Below, piece after piece: positions 19,076 to 27,658 of a stretch of DNA of 64,000 bases (position 1 is its first letter; every line of letters begins with the position of its first letter). The position numbers and the translations under genes were made by a program. The stretch is from an uncultured Mailhella sp. GTDB taxonomy: Bacteria; Desulfobacterota; Desulfovibrionia; Desulfovibrionales; Desulfovibrionaceae. The notes beneath the pieces were generated by a model, which saw nothing but the letters and a program-made list of their open reading frames with translations, did not search any database and was not told where the DNA came from. The stretch is from the NCBI GenBank assembly GCA_910578585.1, contig CAJTRG010000003.1:1-64000 (forward strand), written 5' to 3'.

Positions 19076-20083
19076 ATGAATTTAGCAGAGCTTGGTTCTT
19101 ATGTTAGGGAAAAAAGAGAAAGTAAAAATCTTAGCATAGCTGATGTTTCAAAAGCAATAAAAATTCCACAGCAAAGTCTTATCGCTATTGAAGAAGGTAA
19201 TTTAGCTGTTATTGGCTATGAAACATATTATAAAAGCTTTTTAAAATGTTATCTTCTCCATTTAGGCGGTTCATTTGCTGAATATCAGGAACTTGTGAAG
19301 AATGTTGATGAGTTTTCTGAAGAAGCTGTTGTTGAAAAGACATTAAAGCCGCAATACGGTGAACCTGAAGAAGAAAAAGCTAAGCCCCGCAGTAAGAAAT
19401 TGACAATTCAGCTTTTAATTTTAGCTATTTTAGGCGGAAGCGCATATTTCTACTTTTCACAAAGCGATATGTTTAGCAAAGATAAGGCAGAAGCTCCGGT
19501 AATTGAAGAAAAAGCTGAACCTGCTCTTATTGCGCAAAAAGAAACTTACGAAGAAGCTGCTTCTCAAGCAGTTACAGAACAAAATAATGCTTCTCTTGCA
19601 GAACAAAAAGAAAGCACAGAAGCTGCCCTAAAAGAAGCCAATAACGCTGATGAAAGAGAGGCAAATTCTGCTGCAAAAGAAAATAATAAAGAAGTAAATG
19701 CAGCCGCACAAAATACTTCTGAGTTAGTTCTGAAAAAAACTGAAGAACAGGAACAAAAGAAAGAAGAAGTACAAGCAGTTGATTTAGAAAGCTTTTTGAA
19801 GGAAAATCCCGCTGCACAAGTTATTGATTGGAATACTGTTGCAGCACCTCAAAAGGGCGAACAGCAAGCGGTCATGCATGCTAAGCAGGACTGCTGGATG
19901 CAGTATACCCAAGACGGCAAGAGCGGACATTTTATACTCAGAAAAGGCGAACAGCGAGTATTCAACTTTAAAGAAAACTTATACTTTAAAATTGCCAACG
20001 GTTCAGCAATCACGCTTTTTCATAATAAAAAGCCCGTTGCTGTAGGCGATTCCTCCAAAGTCCGTGAAGTGAATTTGAAATAA
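19076..20083 (+). CDS. rodZ: RodZ-like helix-turn-helix membrane protein
   Basis: A 335-residue protein with RodZ architecture. It has an N-terminal Cro-like HTH (residues 1-70, LGSYVREKRESKNLSIADVS), a cytoplasmic linker, one transmembrane helix near residues 112-128 (LTIQLLILAILGGSAYFYF), and a long Ala/Glu/Gln-rich periplasmic linker (130-255). A C-terminal DUF4115-type beta domain follows (DCWMQYTQDGKSGHFILRKG). RodZ links MreB to the cell-wall elongation machinery. It begins 10 bases after the SurA-like gene and is followed by a terminator, so it closes the mfd-led group. Confidence 0.85.
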   Translation: MNLAELGSYVREKRESKNLSIADVSKAIKIPQQSLIAIEEGNLAVIGYETYYKSFLKCYLLHLGGSFAEYQELVKNVDEFSEEAVVEKTLKPQYGEPEEEKAKPRSKKLTIQLLILAILGGSAYFYFSQSDMFSKDKAEAPVIEEKAEPALIAQKETYEEAASQAVTEQNNASLAEQKESTEAALKEANNADEREANSAAKENNKEVNAAAQNTSELVLKKTEEQEQKKEEVQAVDLESFLKENPAAQVIDWNTVAAPQKGEQQAVMHAKQDCWMQYTQDGKSGHFILRKGEQRVFNFKENLYFKIANGSAITLFHNKKPVAVGDSSKVREVNLK

Positions 20084-20107
20084 CCAACGAATATTTCAGA
20101 ATAAAAT

Positions 20108-20146
20108 AAGGAACATATGGTAATGTACTGTATGTTCCTTTTTTAT
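20108..20146 (+). terminator. Terminator after rodZ
   Basis: AAGGAACATA and TATGTTCCTT pair as a 10-bp stem, followed by a run of six T. Confidence 0.85.
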
Positions 20147-20210
20147 TTGTTAATAATCTGATACGATAGAGTAAATAATAAAAGAACAATAGTTACAGTT
20201 AATTATTTTA

Positions 20211-20921
20211 GGCTATAGACCATCACTTCTTATTTTTAAAATATAATTGTTCAATAAAGAGTGTAAAATTTTCACTTCTAAAATTAAATCTACACTCACA
20301 TTCTTTTAAGTGCAAGATAAACTTTTCATCTGTCAGACCATTAAACTTTGCCAATCGTCTTTTAGCAAAGCTCCAGAAGCTTTCTATGCCGTTTACATGA
20401 GATTTTCCCCTTGTAAATTCATTTTCATGGTGATATACTCGATAATGGGTATAACCATTTAAAATTAATCCGTCATATGCTCTCCAACCATCTGTATGAA
20501 TTGTAGAACCCTCAAGGATTTTACCCTGAATTATAGGCATTATTTCTTCTTTGGAACATCGTGGAACTATGTTGACATGCACCTTTCCTTCTCGTTTTAG
20601 AACTCCAAATACAGGTGTTTTTCCAACTGCTCCTCGTCCGCGTTTACCTCTTACTCTTCTGGCACCAAAATAGCTCTCATCAAGTTCAACTATGCCTAAT
20701 TCTTTTTGTTCCTGCCGAATACTATTCTCTAAAATTAGTTCTCTAAATTCAGTGAAATAATTATTGATTGTTTTTCGGTTTAACTTCAATAATTCACTTG
20801 TTGCCGTGGCAGTTAAATCCATTGAAAAACATTGAATAATTTTTTTAATTTTATATTTACTTAATCTTTTGAATTTCATTGCTTTTAACCATAATCTTGC
20901 TTGAGATAAGGGTCAAGAGCC
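20211..20921 (-). mobile_element. IS1595-family insertion sequence, copy 1 (711 bp)
   Basis: The boundaries were set by alignment with copy 2 at 45378-46088: both are 711 bp and begin GGCT(A/C)TAGACCATCAC on the left and end GGTCAAGAGCC on the right. The inverted ends thus share GGCTCT(A/T)GACC. It sits between the rodZ terminator and the heptose kinase gene and interrupts nothing recognisable. An 8-bp target duplication was not found directly at these ends; TTATTTTA occurs just left of the element and again 7 bases beyond its right end, which may be chance in AT-rich DNA. Confidence 0.85.
20223..20879 (-). CDS. IS1595-family (ISXO2-like) DDE transposase
   Basis: A 218-residue, apparently intact transposase. 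An N-terminal helix-turn-helix (TATSELLKLNRKTINNYF, about 25-42) precedes the ISXO2-like catalytic domain with acidic residues in ELDESYFGARRVRGKRGRG (about 66) and IHTDGWRAYDGL (about 132), and the conserved HVNGIESFWSFAKRRLAKFNG near 160. It catalyses cut-and-paste or copy transposition of the 711-bp element. It differs from copy 2 at a small number of residues (for example V/F at about position 64). Confidence 0.95.
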   Translation of the reverse strand: MKFKRLSKYKIKKIIQCFSMDLTATATSELLKLNRKTINNYFTEFRELILENSIRQEQKELGIVELDESYFGARRVRGKRGRGAVGKTPVFGVLKREGKVHVNIVPRCSKEEIMPIIQGKILEGSTIHTDGWRAYDGLILNGYTHYRVYHHENEFTRGKSHVNGIESFWSFAKRRLAKFNGLTDEKFILHLKECECRFNFRSENFTLFIEQLYFKNKK

Positions 20922-20935
20922 ATAAAATTTATTTT

Positions 20936-20984
20936 AAGTAAACCCATTGTTTATAACTAAGGGGTAATGGGGAAGGGTTTACTT
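20936..20984 (-). terminator. Inverted repeat downstream of the heptose kinase gene
   Basis: AAGTAAACCC and GGGTTTACTT form a perfect 10-bp pair around 29 bases; a second, competing hairpin GGGGAAG/CTTCCCC overlaps its right arm. On the minus strand it is followed by AAAATAAATTTT rather than a clean T-run, so terminator function for the kinase gene is likely but not certain. Confidence 0.5.
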
Positions 20985-21000
20985 CCCCTAAATCCAGTGC

Positions 21001-21996
21001 TTACCATTGTTCTGTTTCAATCTTTGTGACCCTCAAAGACTGAATGAGTTCTTCTTGTGTGACTGTGGCAGAACCCACCTTTTCCACTACAATGCCCGCT
21101 GCCAGCGTTGCCAGATTGCAGGCCTGTTCATGGTTTAGTCCAATAGATTCGCAAACTGCCATGGTGGCAATAACCGTATCACCGGCACCCGTCACATCAA
21201 AAACCTGCTTGGCTGCACTTTTGATATGGTAAGCATGGGGCGGTTTTTTTCCTAAATATGCCATACCTTCTGCTCCCAAGGTTACAAGGATATTTTCGGC
21301 ATGCAAATCCTCTAAAATTTTCTTTGCCACAGCCTTGATTTCTTCGGCCTTATGCATGGAAAGACCAGCCAGTTCTTCACTTTCCTTATGGTTTGGCGTC
21401 AGCAGAAATGCATTCTGGTAAAAGGCTTTATTTTGCGGTTTAGGGTCAATAAAAATCTTGGGTTTTGCTGTGTGTTTTTTCTCTGCCAATGCATAAATAT
21501 CAGCAATCAGCTCCTTGTACAAAAAGCCCTTGCCATAGTCAGACAAAAGAATCACCTCATAGTCTGCAATCTGCTTTTCGATTTCCTGCAAAAGTCGTTC
21601 TTTGACAGAATCGGAAATAGCTTTGTCAACTTCCTCATCATAGCGGATCATTTGCTGATTGCGGGCAAAAATGCGGGACTTCACCGTGGTTGGGCGCTCG
21701 TTATCCTCTAAAAGGATAGTCTTGACATTGGCTTCCTGGAGCAGAGTATTGATGATTTTTGCATGATAATCATTGCCCACAACAGAAATAATGGTGCACT
21801 CGCTGCCCAGGCTGGTAATATTGCGGGCAACGTTGCCGGCGCCACCCAGCATATTGCGCTTCTTCTCAATCTTGACCACAGGCACAGGCGCTTCCGGGGA
21901 AATGCGGTAGGCATCACCCTCATAATAGGTATCCAGCATGATGTCGCCAATAACCAGTACTTTGCCATTTTCCAGTTTAAATATGTCGTTTTGCAT
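21001..21996 (-). CDS. hldA: D-glycero-beta-D-manno-heptose-7-phosphate kinase
   Basis: A 331-residue PfkB-family sugar kinase of the RfaE domain I type. VLVIGDIMLDTYYEGDAYRI opens the protein, PEAPVPVV and MLGGAGNVARNI near residue 50 bind the sugar, and VTGAGDTVIATMA near residue 275 holds the catalytic Asp and anion hole. It phosphorylates C1 of heptose-7-phosphate for the LPS core. The nucleotidyltransferase domain of HldE is absent, so a separate enzyme must do the next step. The frame is open 17 codons upstream, but the ATG at 21996 has AAAGG and matches family length. A single-gene unit with the IS on one side and parB on the other. Confidence 0.88.
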   Translation of the reverse strand: MQNDIFKLENGKVLVIGDIMLDTYYEGDAYRISPEAPVPVVKIEKKRNMLGGAGNVARNITSLGSECTIISVVGNDYHAKIINTLLQEANVKTILLEDNERPTTVKSRIFARNQQMIRYDEEVDKAISDSVKERLLQEIEKQIADYEVILLSDYGKGFLYKELIADIYALAEKKHTAKPKIFIDPKPQNKAFYQNAFLLTPNHKESEELAGLSMHKAEEIKAVAKKILEDLHAENILVTLGAEGMAYLGKKPPHAYHIKSAAKQVFDVTGAGDTVIATMAVCESIGLNHEQACNLATLAAGIVVEKVGSATVTQEELIQSLRVTKIETEQW

Positions 21997-22247
21997 AGTT
22001 TTGCCTTTGCAGGTTTTATTCTTTTTTGGGAGGATAATCCTCCCCAAGCCGCTTTATTGCGCCTGATACAACTGTTAGTCAACTCGTTAGAATTTAAGAC
22101 TTACAGGTTGTTCAGGTTCTCGTTCTGTGAGACCGTGCAGCTCAAAGAGTTAGCGACGGGATACACAGGGATTTTTATTGCATAAAAACAAGATGTTTGG
22201 GCTGGTATGATATTTTGGTACTGTATCGATACGTCTTATAAAGAAAT

Positions 22248-22312
22248 AGCTTAAAAAGTTTTGTAAAGGGGTGCATGGGAAGAAACTTTTACAAAAAGTT
22301 TTTCCCTTGCAG
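22248..22312 (+). repeat. Core copy of the palindromic intergenic repeat
   Basis: AGCTTAAAAAGTTTTGTAAA followed by GGGGTGCA is identical to 32164-32190, and a hairpin follows: GGGAAGAAACTTTT with AAAAGTTTTTCCC and a 3-base loop. This is the 32-kb element without its cargo and without clear terminal repeats. It lies between the parB stop and the start of the heptose kinase gene. The rest of the 342-bp gap (21997-22338) holds a perfect 17-bp palindrome at 22028-22044 (GGGAGGAT-A-ATCCTCCC) and nothing else recognised. Confidence 0.75.
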
Positions 22313-22338
22313 AAAAAACTAAATTTTTGCTACTTAGT

Positions 22339-23256
22339 CTAGATATTATTGCTCTCAATGGAGAACACGCTCAAAATGTACAGTAGTTCGTCCTTGTTTT
22401 TGTACTGGATTTTTATGCTGCCTTTATCTTCTGTGCCTTTGATTGCAGCTCGTTTATGGAAAATGTCTTTGAGCTTGCAATCAATTTCCTGCATATTTTT
22501 AGACAGGCTGATACTTGCGGCTCTTTTGCTTTTAGGGTTTTGTTCAGGCTGCTGCATAAGATCAGTTGGCAGGCTGCCATGCTGTTTCCAGTATTCAAGA
22601 GCACTTTCCACTTCACGCACAGTAAGCTCCTTTGCAATAATTTGTATGCAAAGTTTATCTTGTGCCTTGGGGTCAGTGATACCAAGCAGTGCTCTTCCGT
22701 GTCCTGCCTTTATGGTATCATTGGCAATAAGTTTTTTGATTTTCTCAGGAAGAGCGAGCAGGCGCAGGGTGTTGGCAACATTTGAACGGCTCTTGCCAAT
22801 TTTCTCCGCCAGTTCCTCCTGAGAGAGTTTGTGCACTGTCTTTAGCTGATTCAATGCTTCTGCTTCGTCAATGCTGTTCAAATCCTCGCGCTGCAAGTTT
22901 TCGATAAGGGCAATGGTCATGGCTTCAATGTCGGAATATTCGCGCACAATAACTGGCAATTTCATAAGCCCCGCCATTTTGCCGGCGCGGTAGCGGCGTT
23001 CGCCTGCCACAATTTCATACATATTGCCGTCCACTTTGCGCACAATGAGCGGCTGCACAATACCCTGATTTTTGATAGAAGCTGCCAGTTCCTGCAAACC
23101 TGCCTCATCAAATTGTTTGCGGGGCTGGTGGATATTTGCTTTGATATTTTCAATGGCAATGAGTTTTATTTCATTGCTGCTATCCGTGCTGATATTGGTT
23201 TCTTCGAGCTTGAATAAGTGGTCTAATCCGCGGCCAAGTCCATTATTTTTTTTCAT
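22339..23256 (-). CDS. parB: Chromosome partitioning protein ParB
   Basis: A 305-residue ParB/Spo0J. It has the N-terminal CTPase/ParB domain with NIHQPRKQFDE near residue 40 and the GERRYRAGKMAGL arginine patch near residue 85. A helix-turn-helix follows (LSQEELAEKIGKSRSNVANTLRLL, about 135-160), then a C-terminal dimerisation segment. It binds the two parS sites just upstream of parA, spreads along DNA and cooperates with ParA in origin segregation. It lies 30 bases after parA in the same operon. Confidence 0.97.
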   Translation of the reverse strand: MKKNNGLGRGLDHLFKLEETNISTDSSNEIKLIAIENIKANIHQPRKQFDEAGLQELAASIKNQGIVQPLIVRKVDGNMYEIVAGERRYRAGKMAGLMKLPVIVREYSDIEAMTIALIENLQREDLNSIDEAEALNQLKTVHKLSQEELAEKIGKSRSNVANTLRLLALPEKIKKLIANDTIKAGHGRALLGITDPKAQDKLCIQIIAKELTVREVESALEYWKQHGSLPTDLMQQPEQNPKSKRAASISLSKNMQEIDCKLKDIFHKRAAIKGTEDKGSIKIQYKNKDELLYILSVFSIESNNI

Positions 23257-23286
23257 GATTTTCTCTTTTGATTTGTTATTTGCTGT

Positions 23287-24057
23287 TTATTCGGCAACTT
23301 TTCTGCTTGCCACTTCATTTGCAAGGGCTAAATAGGCTTCGGCGCCCTTGGATTTAATGTCGTAATGGAAAATGGTTTTACCGTAACTGGGAGCTTCGGA
23401 AAGACGCACATTGCGGGGAATAATGGTCTTGAAAACCAGCTTTGGGAAACAGCGTTCTGTTTCAGATTTTACCTGACGGGCAAGTTTATTTCTGGAATCG
23501 TACATGGTCAGAATAACGCCAAGCAAATTGATGTCCGGATTGAGTTTTTTCTTGACTTGTTCATGGGTTTGCAAAAGTTTGACAATGCCTTCCAGAGCGA
23601 AAAATTCACATTGCAGCGGAATAACCAGTTCCTTGGCAAAACACAGAGCATTCAGGGTAATCAGTCCCAGGGAAGGAGGGCAGTCTAAAATAATATAATC
23701 GTAATTTTCTGCAAGTCCTGATAATAATTCCTTAAAAAAGTATTCGCGGTTCTCTTTGTCAACCAGTTCCAGCTCCAGAGCTGCCAAATCAGTGGTTGCC
23801 GGCAGTAAATCCAGATAGCTGACTTCGGTTTTCAGAATGGATTTTTCCAAAGTTTCAGGGTCACAAAGGGCAGTGTACAAATTGTATTCACTGTTTTTGG
23901 CGTCCTGACCGAGGGCGCTGGTGGAGTTTGCCTGTGGATCGCAGTCAACAAGCAGAACTTTTTTTTCCATTAAAGCTAAGGAAGCTGATAGGTTAACAGA
24001 GGTTGTAGTTTTACCGACGCCGCCTTTTTGGTTTGCAATTGCGATAATTCTAGCCAT
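23287..24057 (-). CDS. parA: Chromosome partitioning ATPase ParA (Soj type)
   Basis: A 256-residue small ParA without N-terminal HTH. The deviant Walker A KGGVGKTT (about 11-18) carries the signature lysine. Walker A' is VLLVDCDPQANST (about 36-48) and Walker B YIILDCPPSLG (about 117-127). It forms the ATP-dependent gradient that moves ParB-parS complexes. AAGGAG precedes the ATG. Two parS sites stand 55-102 bases upstream of its start codon, so ParB binding there may also regulate the operon. Confidence 0.97.
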   Translation of the reverse strand: MARIIAIANQKGGVGKTTTSVNLSASLALMEKKVLLVDCDPQANSTSALGQDAKNSEYNLYTALCDPETLEKSILKTEVSYLDLLPATTDLAALELELVDKENREYFFKELLSGLAENYDYIILDCPPSLGLITLNALCFAKELVIPLQCEFFALEGIVKLLQTHEQVKKKLNPDINLLGVILTMYDSRNKLARQVKSETERCFPKLVFKTIIPRNVRLSEAPSYGKTIFHYDIKSKGAEAYLALANEVASRKVAE

Positions 24058-24111
24058 TTTTTACTCCTTACAAAAATACAAATACGAAAACTTTTTAATT
24101 TTTGCAAGCAA

Positions 24112-24127
24112 TGTTTCACGTGAAACA
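24112..24127. promoter_or_regulatory. parS centromere site 1
   Basis: A perfect copy of the universal 16-bp palindrome TGTTTCACGTGAAACA, located just upstream of parA. Confidence 0.97.
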
Positions 24128-24143
24128 AAAATTTTTTCGTTCA

Positions 24144-24159
24144 TGTTTCACGTGAAACA
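24144..24159. promoter_or_regulatory. parS centromere site 2
   Basis: A second perfect TGTTTCACGTGAAACA, 16 bases after the first (32 bases centre to centre, about three helical turns), so both sites face the same side of the DNA. Confidence 0.97.
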
Positions 24160-24591
24160 ATTTTAAGACACTGTTGGCAAAATTCATATTCATATTCTGT
24201 AACATTATTATAACATCCTGTTTTAATAATGTTAAAAATAGAAAATAAACTAAAATTAAGAACAAAAACAGCAGATAAGAGTAAGAAAATCGTGGGCATT
24301 TAGCTGATGAGCTGAGATTGTGCTTATATCTTTAATGAAAAGCAACAGTTGAAAGAAAAATTTTCGCAAAAATGCTTCAGTGAGAGAATTAGGCAGATAA
24401 AAGAGAGAATTTGCTATTTTCCTCTGTAAAAATTTTGCTATAACAAAGATAAATGAAAGAAGTAAGGAATACATTGCTAAGTCTAAAAGAATAACACAGA
24501 AACTCGCTTTGAGCGAAAAAGGCAAAGCAAAAATTACTTCTTTCAGAAACAAAAATTCTGCAATTAACAAAAAACAAATAGGAGAAAACTC
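24160..24591. other. 432-bp gap without a convincing gene; AT-rich hairpin
   Basis: A perfect 11-bp inverted repeat, TAACATTATTA at 24200-24210 and TAATAATGTTA at 24224-24234, lies beside the parS sites. The only longer reading frame (24256-24570, minus) is a low-complexity hydrophobic frame with no start signal and is not called. GGAG at 24581-24584 is the ribosome-binding site of the next gene. Confidence 0.6.
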
Positions 24592-25644
24592 ATGAACAAG
24601 AATGTATTCACAACCATTGCCCTTGCTTCTGCTCTTGCTTTTGCTTCTGCAGCTTATGCAGCTGAAAATCCTTTAGGTCTTGTATATAAAGGTGCAATCA
24701 CGGAAAATGTAAAAGGCAAAGTCAATATTCATCCTGTTACCTATACCTTGAACGGCCTCAAAATTGCTGCAAATGTCTATACACCGGCAAATTACGATGC
24801 CGGCAGGAAATATCCGGCAATCGTTGTTGCTCACCCTAACGGCGGTGTAAAAGAACAAGTTGCAGGGCTTTATGCACAGCGCCTTGCTGAAAAAGGATAT
24901 ATCACCATTGCCGCTGATGCTTCCTATCAAGGTGCCAGCGAAGGCATGCCCAGAAACGTTGATAAACCGCAATTCAGAACCGAAGACATTCACGGCATGG
25001 CAGACTTTATCAGTACTTTTGCCGGCGTTGATCCAGACCGCATGGGCGCACTCGGTATTTGCGGCGGCGGCGGTTATACGCTGAATGCTGCTAAATCTGA
25101 CAAACGCTTCAAAGCTGTTGCAACTATCAGTATGTTCAACTCCGGTGAAGTTCGCCGCAACGGCTATATCAATTCCGGTCTTGATACCATTCAGGAACGC
25201 CTCAAAGAAGCATCAGATGCCCGTATCAAAGAACTTTCCGGCGATATTCAGTATTCCGGCAATGTGGACTTTGATGCTTTGACTGATGAAGCCATCAGCA
25301 AAATTCCTACAGATTTGTACCGCGAAGGCATGCAATACTATGGCAGAACCCACCGCCACCCAAATTCAACTTTCCGCTACACCACCAGCAGCCTTATGGA
25401 TTTGATGAGCTTTGACGCCCGCGACAATATTGACCTTATCAATGTCCCACTTCTCTTGATTGCCGGTGAAAAGGCTGATTCCCTCTATATGTCAGAAGAA
25501 GCTTTTGCAGCTGCAACAGGAACCAAGGACAAGGAACTCTTCAAGGTTCCCGGCGCAACCCATATTCAAACCTATTTTGTGCCTGAATATGTTGACCAAA
25601 TTGCAGACAAGCTTGTTTCATTCTATGGCAAGAATATAAAGTAA
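24592..25644 (+). CDS. Secreted dienelactone-hydrolase-like alpha/beta hydrolase, paralogue 1
   Basis: A 350-residue exported protein with signal peptide cut after AYA at residue 23. The alpha/beta-hydrolase fold shows YPAIVVAHPNGGVKEQ (oxyanion region, about 80) and the nucleophile elbow GICGGGGYTLNAA near residue 158, with Cys in place of the usual Ser as in dienelactone hydrolases. A C-terminal His is in GATHIQTYF near residue 324. Substrate unknown. A close paralogue follows at 26551, with a Tat-exported flavodoxin between them, so the three probably act together in the periplasm. Confidence 0.85.
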   Translation: MNKNVFTTIALASALAFASAAYAAENPLGLVYKGAITENVKGKVNIHPVTYTLNGLKIAANVYTPANYDAGRKYPAIVVAHPNGGVKEQVAGLYAQRLAEKGYITIAADASYQGASEGMPRNVDKPQFRTEDIHGMADFISTFAGVDPDRMGALGICGGGGYTLNAAKSDKRFKAVATISMFNSGEVRRNGYINSGLDTIQERLKEASDARIKELSGDIQYSGNVDFDALTDEAISKIPTDLYREGMQYYGRTHRHPNSTFRYTTSSLMDLMSFDARDNIDLINVPLLLIAGEKADSLYMSEEAFAAATGTKDKELFKVPGATHIQTYFVPEYVDQIADKLVSFYGKNIK

Positions 25645-25772
25645 TTTGCTGAATGCACCAATGTCAATCCCCAAACATGAGCGTATGCTGTGGAAATACC
25701 GGACTTGCCAAAGCAAAATGGGAAAGTGGCAAACTGATATTTCCACATTGCCGTAAGAGGAATAGAACAAAT

Positions 25773-26462
25773 ATGAACGCATCTCGCAGAAATTTTCTTC
25801 AAAAAATGGGCTGTGGAACATTGGCATTAACAGGGGCAATGCTTGGAGCCGGGCTTTTGCCCTTTATGCGTTTCTCAAATGCCCGCGCTGAGGAACACAT
25901 GAGCAAAAAAATTTTAGTGGTCTATTTTTCCGTGCCAGAAACCACTTCTTCTTATAATATGAACCGTCACGAAGAAAACAGTACAGTGGTAATTGACGGC
26001 AAGGTTCTGGGCAATACCCAGTATGTTGCCATGCTGATTCAGGAAATGAGCGGGGCAGATATTTTCCGCATTGAGCCGGTAAATCCCTATCCCATGAGCC
26101 ACAGCGAGCTTTTGGATATTGCCGAACATGAGCACGACAGCGGTACCCGTCCTGCCATTCAAAATACAATTGCGGATTTTGCGGGATACGATATCATTTT
26201 TATTGGCTACCCAAACTGGTATGCAGATATGCCCATGATTATGTACACGTTTTTGGAAGAATATGATTTTAACGGCAAAACAATTATTCCTTTCTGCACG
26301 CACGGAGGAAGTGGCTTTTCGCGTACCATTCAGGCTATTGCCAATGCAGCCAGGGGAGCAAACGTGCTGAAAAATGGCTTTGCCATTTCCCGCAGCCACA
26401 TGGATGAAGCGAGGTTTGGTATTGCGGAGTGGCTCAAGGAACTTGGATTGTTTAGGGAATAA
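25773..26462 (+). CDS. Tat-exported flavodoxin-like protein
   Basis: A 229-residue protein with a twin-arginine signal (NASRRNFLQKMGCGTLALTG, residues 2-21) followed by a flavodoxin_4-type domain: ILVVYFSVPETTSS near residue 47 for the FMN phosphate and GYPNWYADMPMIMYTFLE near residue 147. Export by Tat implies folding with FMN in the cytoplasm, then work in the periplasm as an electron carrier or reductase. The frame is open 40 codons upstream, but only the ATG at 25773 gives the Tat signal and has AGAGGA before it. It lies between two secreted hydrolase paralogues. Confidence 0.85.
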   Translation: MNASRRNFLQKMGCGTLALTGAMLGAGLLPFMRFSNARAEEHMSKKILVVYFSVPETTSSYNMNRHEENSTVVIDGKVLGNTQYVAMLIQEMSGADIFRIEPVNPYPMSHSELLDIAEHEHDSGTRPAIQNTIADFAGYDIIFIGYPNWYADMPMIMYTFLEEYDFNGKTIIPFCTHGGSGFSRTIQAIANAARGANVLKNGFAISRSHMDEARFGIAEWLKELGLFRE

Positions 26463-26550
26463 ATATTATTTCCATAGGTTCGAGCAACATCTTAAGACAC
26501 TTAACAATATAACAGCCTAAACAATAAGGCAAAATAATAGGGGGGGTAGT

Positions 26551-27618
26551 ATGAAATTGAAATCATTATTGAGCTTGTGTTTAGTGGGCTTATTTTCAGC
26601 TGGCTTTATTCCGCAAGCCATTGCAGCAGAAAAGGCTCAAAAGCCGGCCACCACCATGAAAGAAATTACAAAACGTGATTTCAAGACCTTTGCGGTGAAC
26701 GACAATGTCAAATTGTACCGCGTCAGCTTCAGCAACCAATACGGCATGGAAATTGTAGGTAATTTATTCATGCCAAAGGATTTGCTGGGCAAAGCCTGCT
26801 CCATTGTGATTGGTCACCCCATGGGCGCTGTTAAAGAACAGGCTTCCTGTGTGTATGCCAATCAACTTGCCAGCCGCGGTTTTGTGACTTTGGCTGTAGA
26901 TCAGCTCTTTTGGGGCGAAAGCGGCGGAATCCCGCGCCATGGCATTGCACCTGATCTCTATGCTGAAACCTTCCATGCCGCAGTGAATTTTCTTGGTACC
27001 CGTGAATTTGTAGACCGCGAAAAGATTGGTATTTTGGGCATTTGCGGCAGCGGCAGTTTTGTGATCAGCGCGGCGAAAATTGATCCCCGCATGAAAGCCA
27101 TTGCCACGGTCAGCATGTATAATATCGGCGAAATGCGCCGCAGCGGCATCAAGAATTCTGTTTCTCTTGAACAGCGCAAGAAAGTGATTGTTGAAGGCGC
27201 TGAGCAGCGTTATTCTGATTTTCTGGGCGGTGAACAGGTTTTTGTCGGCGGTTCTCCCTTCAAAGTTGATGAAAACTCTCCTGCAACCCGCCAGCATTCC
27301 CATGCCTTTTATCATGGAAGAGGTGAGCTTATTCCGGAAGGCGAACCTTTTGAAATCAACACCCGTTCTGACAAGGCAACCAATATCAAGTTTATGAACT
27401 TCTATCCATTCAATGATATTGAAACCATTTCTCCGCGCTCCATGCTCTTTATTATGGGGGAAAATGCGCACTCACGCCCTTTCACCGAGGACGCCTATGC
27501 CCGCGCTGCTGAGCCAAAGGAACTTTATATTGTAAAGAATGCAGGGCACTTTGACTTATACGACAAGTTAGACCTCATCCCAATAGACAAGCGGCTGAAT
27601 TTTTCAAAGCAAATTTGA
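26551..27618 (+). CDS. Secreted dienelactone-hydrolase-like alpha/beta hydrolase, paralogue 2
   Basis: A 355-residue exported protein with signal peptide cut after AIA near residue 25. Its fold and order match paralogue 1: SIVIGHPMGAVKEQ near residue 85, nucleophile elbow GICGSGSFVISAA with Cys near residue 166, and a C-terminal NAGHFDLY for the catalytic His near residue 331. It differs strongly in the middle (residues 210-290). A gene duplication followed by specialisation is likely. A very G-rich leader (AGGGGGGGTAGT) serves as ribosome-binding site. Confidence 0.85.
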   Translation: MKLKSLLSLCLVGLFSAGFIPQAIAAEKAQKPATTMKEITKRDFKTFAVNDNVKLYRVSFSNQYGMEIVGNLFMPKDLLGKACSIVIGHPMGAVKEQASCVYANQLASRGFVTLAVDQLFWGESGGIPRHGIAPDLYAETFHAAVNFLGTREFVDREKIGILGICGSGSFVISAAKIDPRMKAIATVSMYNIGEMRRSGIKNSVSLEQRKKVIVEGAEQRYSDFLGGEQVFVGGSPFKVDENSPATRQHSHAFYHGRGELIPEGEPFEINTRSDKATNIKFMNFYPFNDIETISPRSMLFIMGENAHSRPFTEDAYARAAEPKELYIVKNAGHFDLYDKLDLIPIDKRLNFSKQI

Positions 27619-27658
27619 AGTAATTTTGAAATAATTTTTGATAAAACAGGAGTAAATC

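Noticed and set aside
20203..20936. TTATTTTA as an 8-bp target duplication of IS copy 1
   Set aside because: The right copy lies 7 bases beyond the element end defined by the second IS copy, and both flanks are AT-rich, so chance is likely.
24256..24570. 104-residue hydrophobic frame on the minus strand
   Set aside because: Low-complexity Phe/Leu/Ser composition from AT-rich DNA, no ribosome-binding site and no family resemblance.
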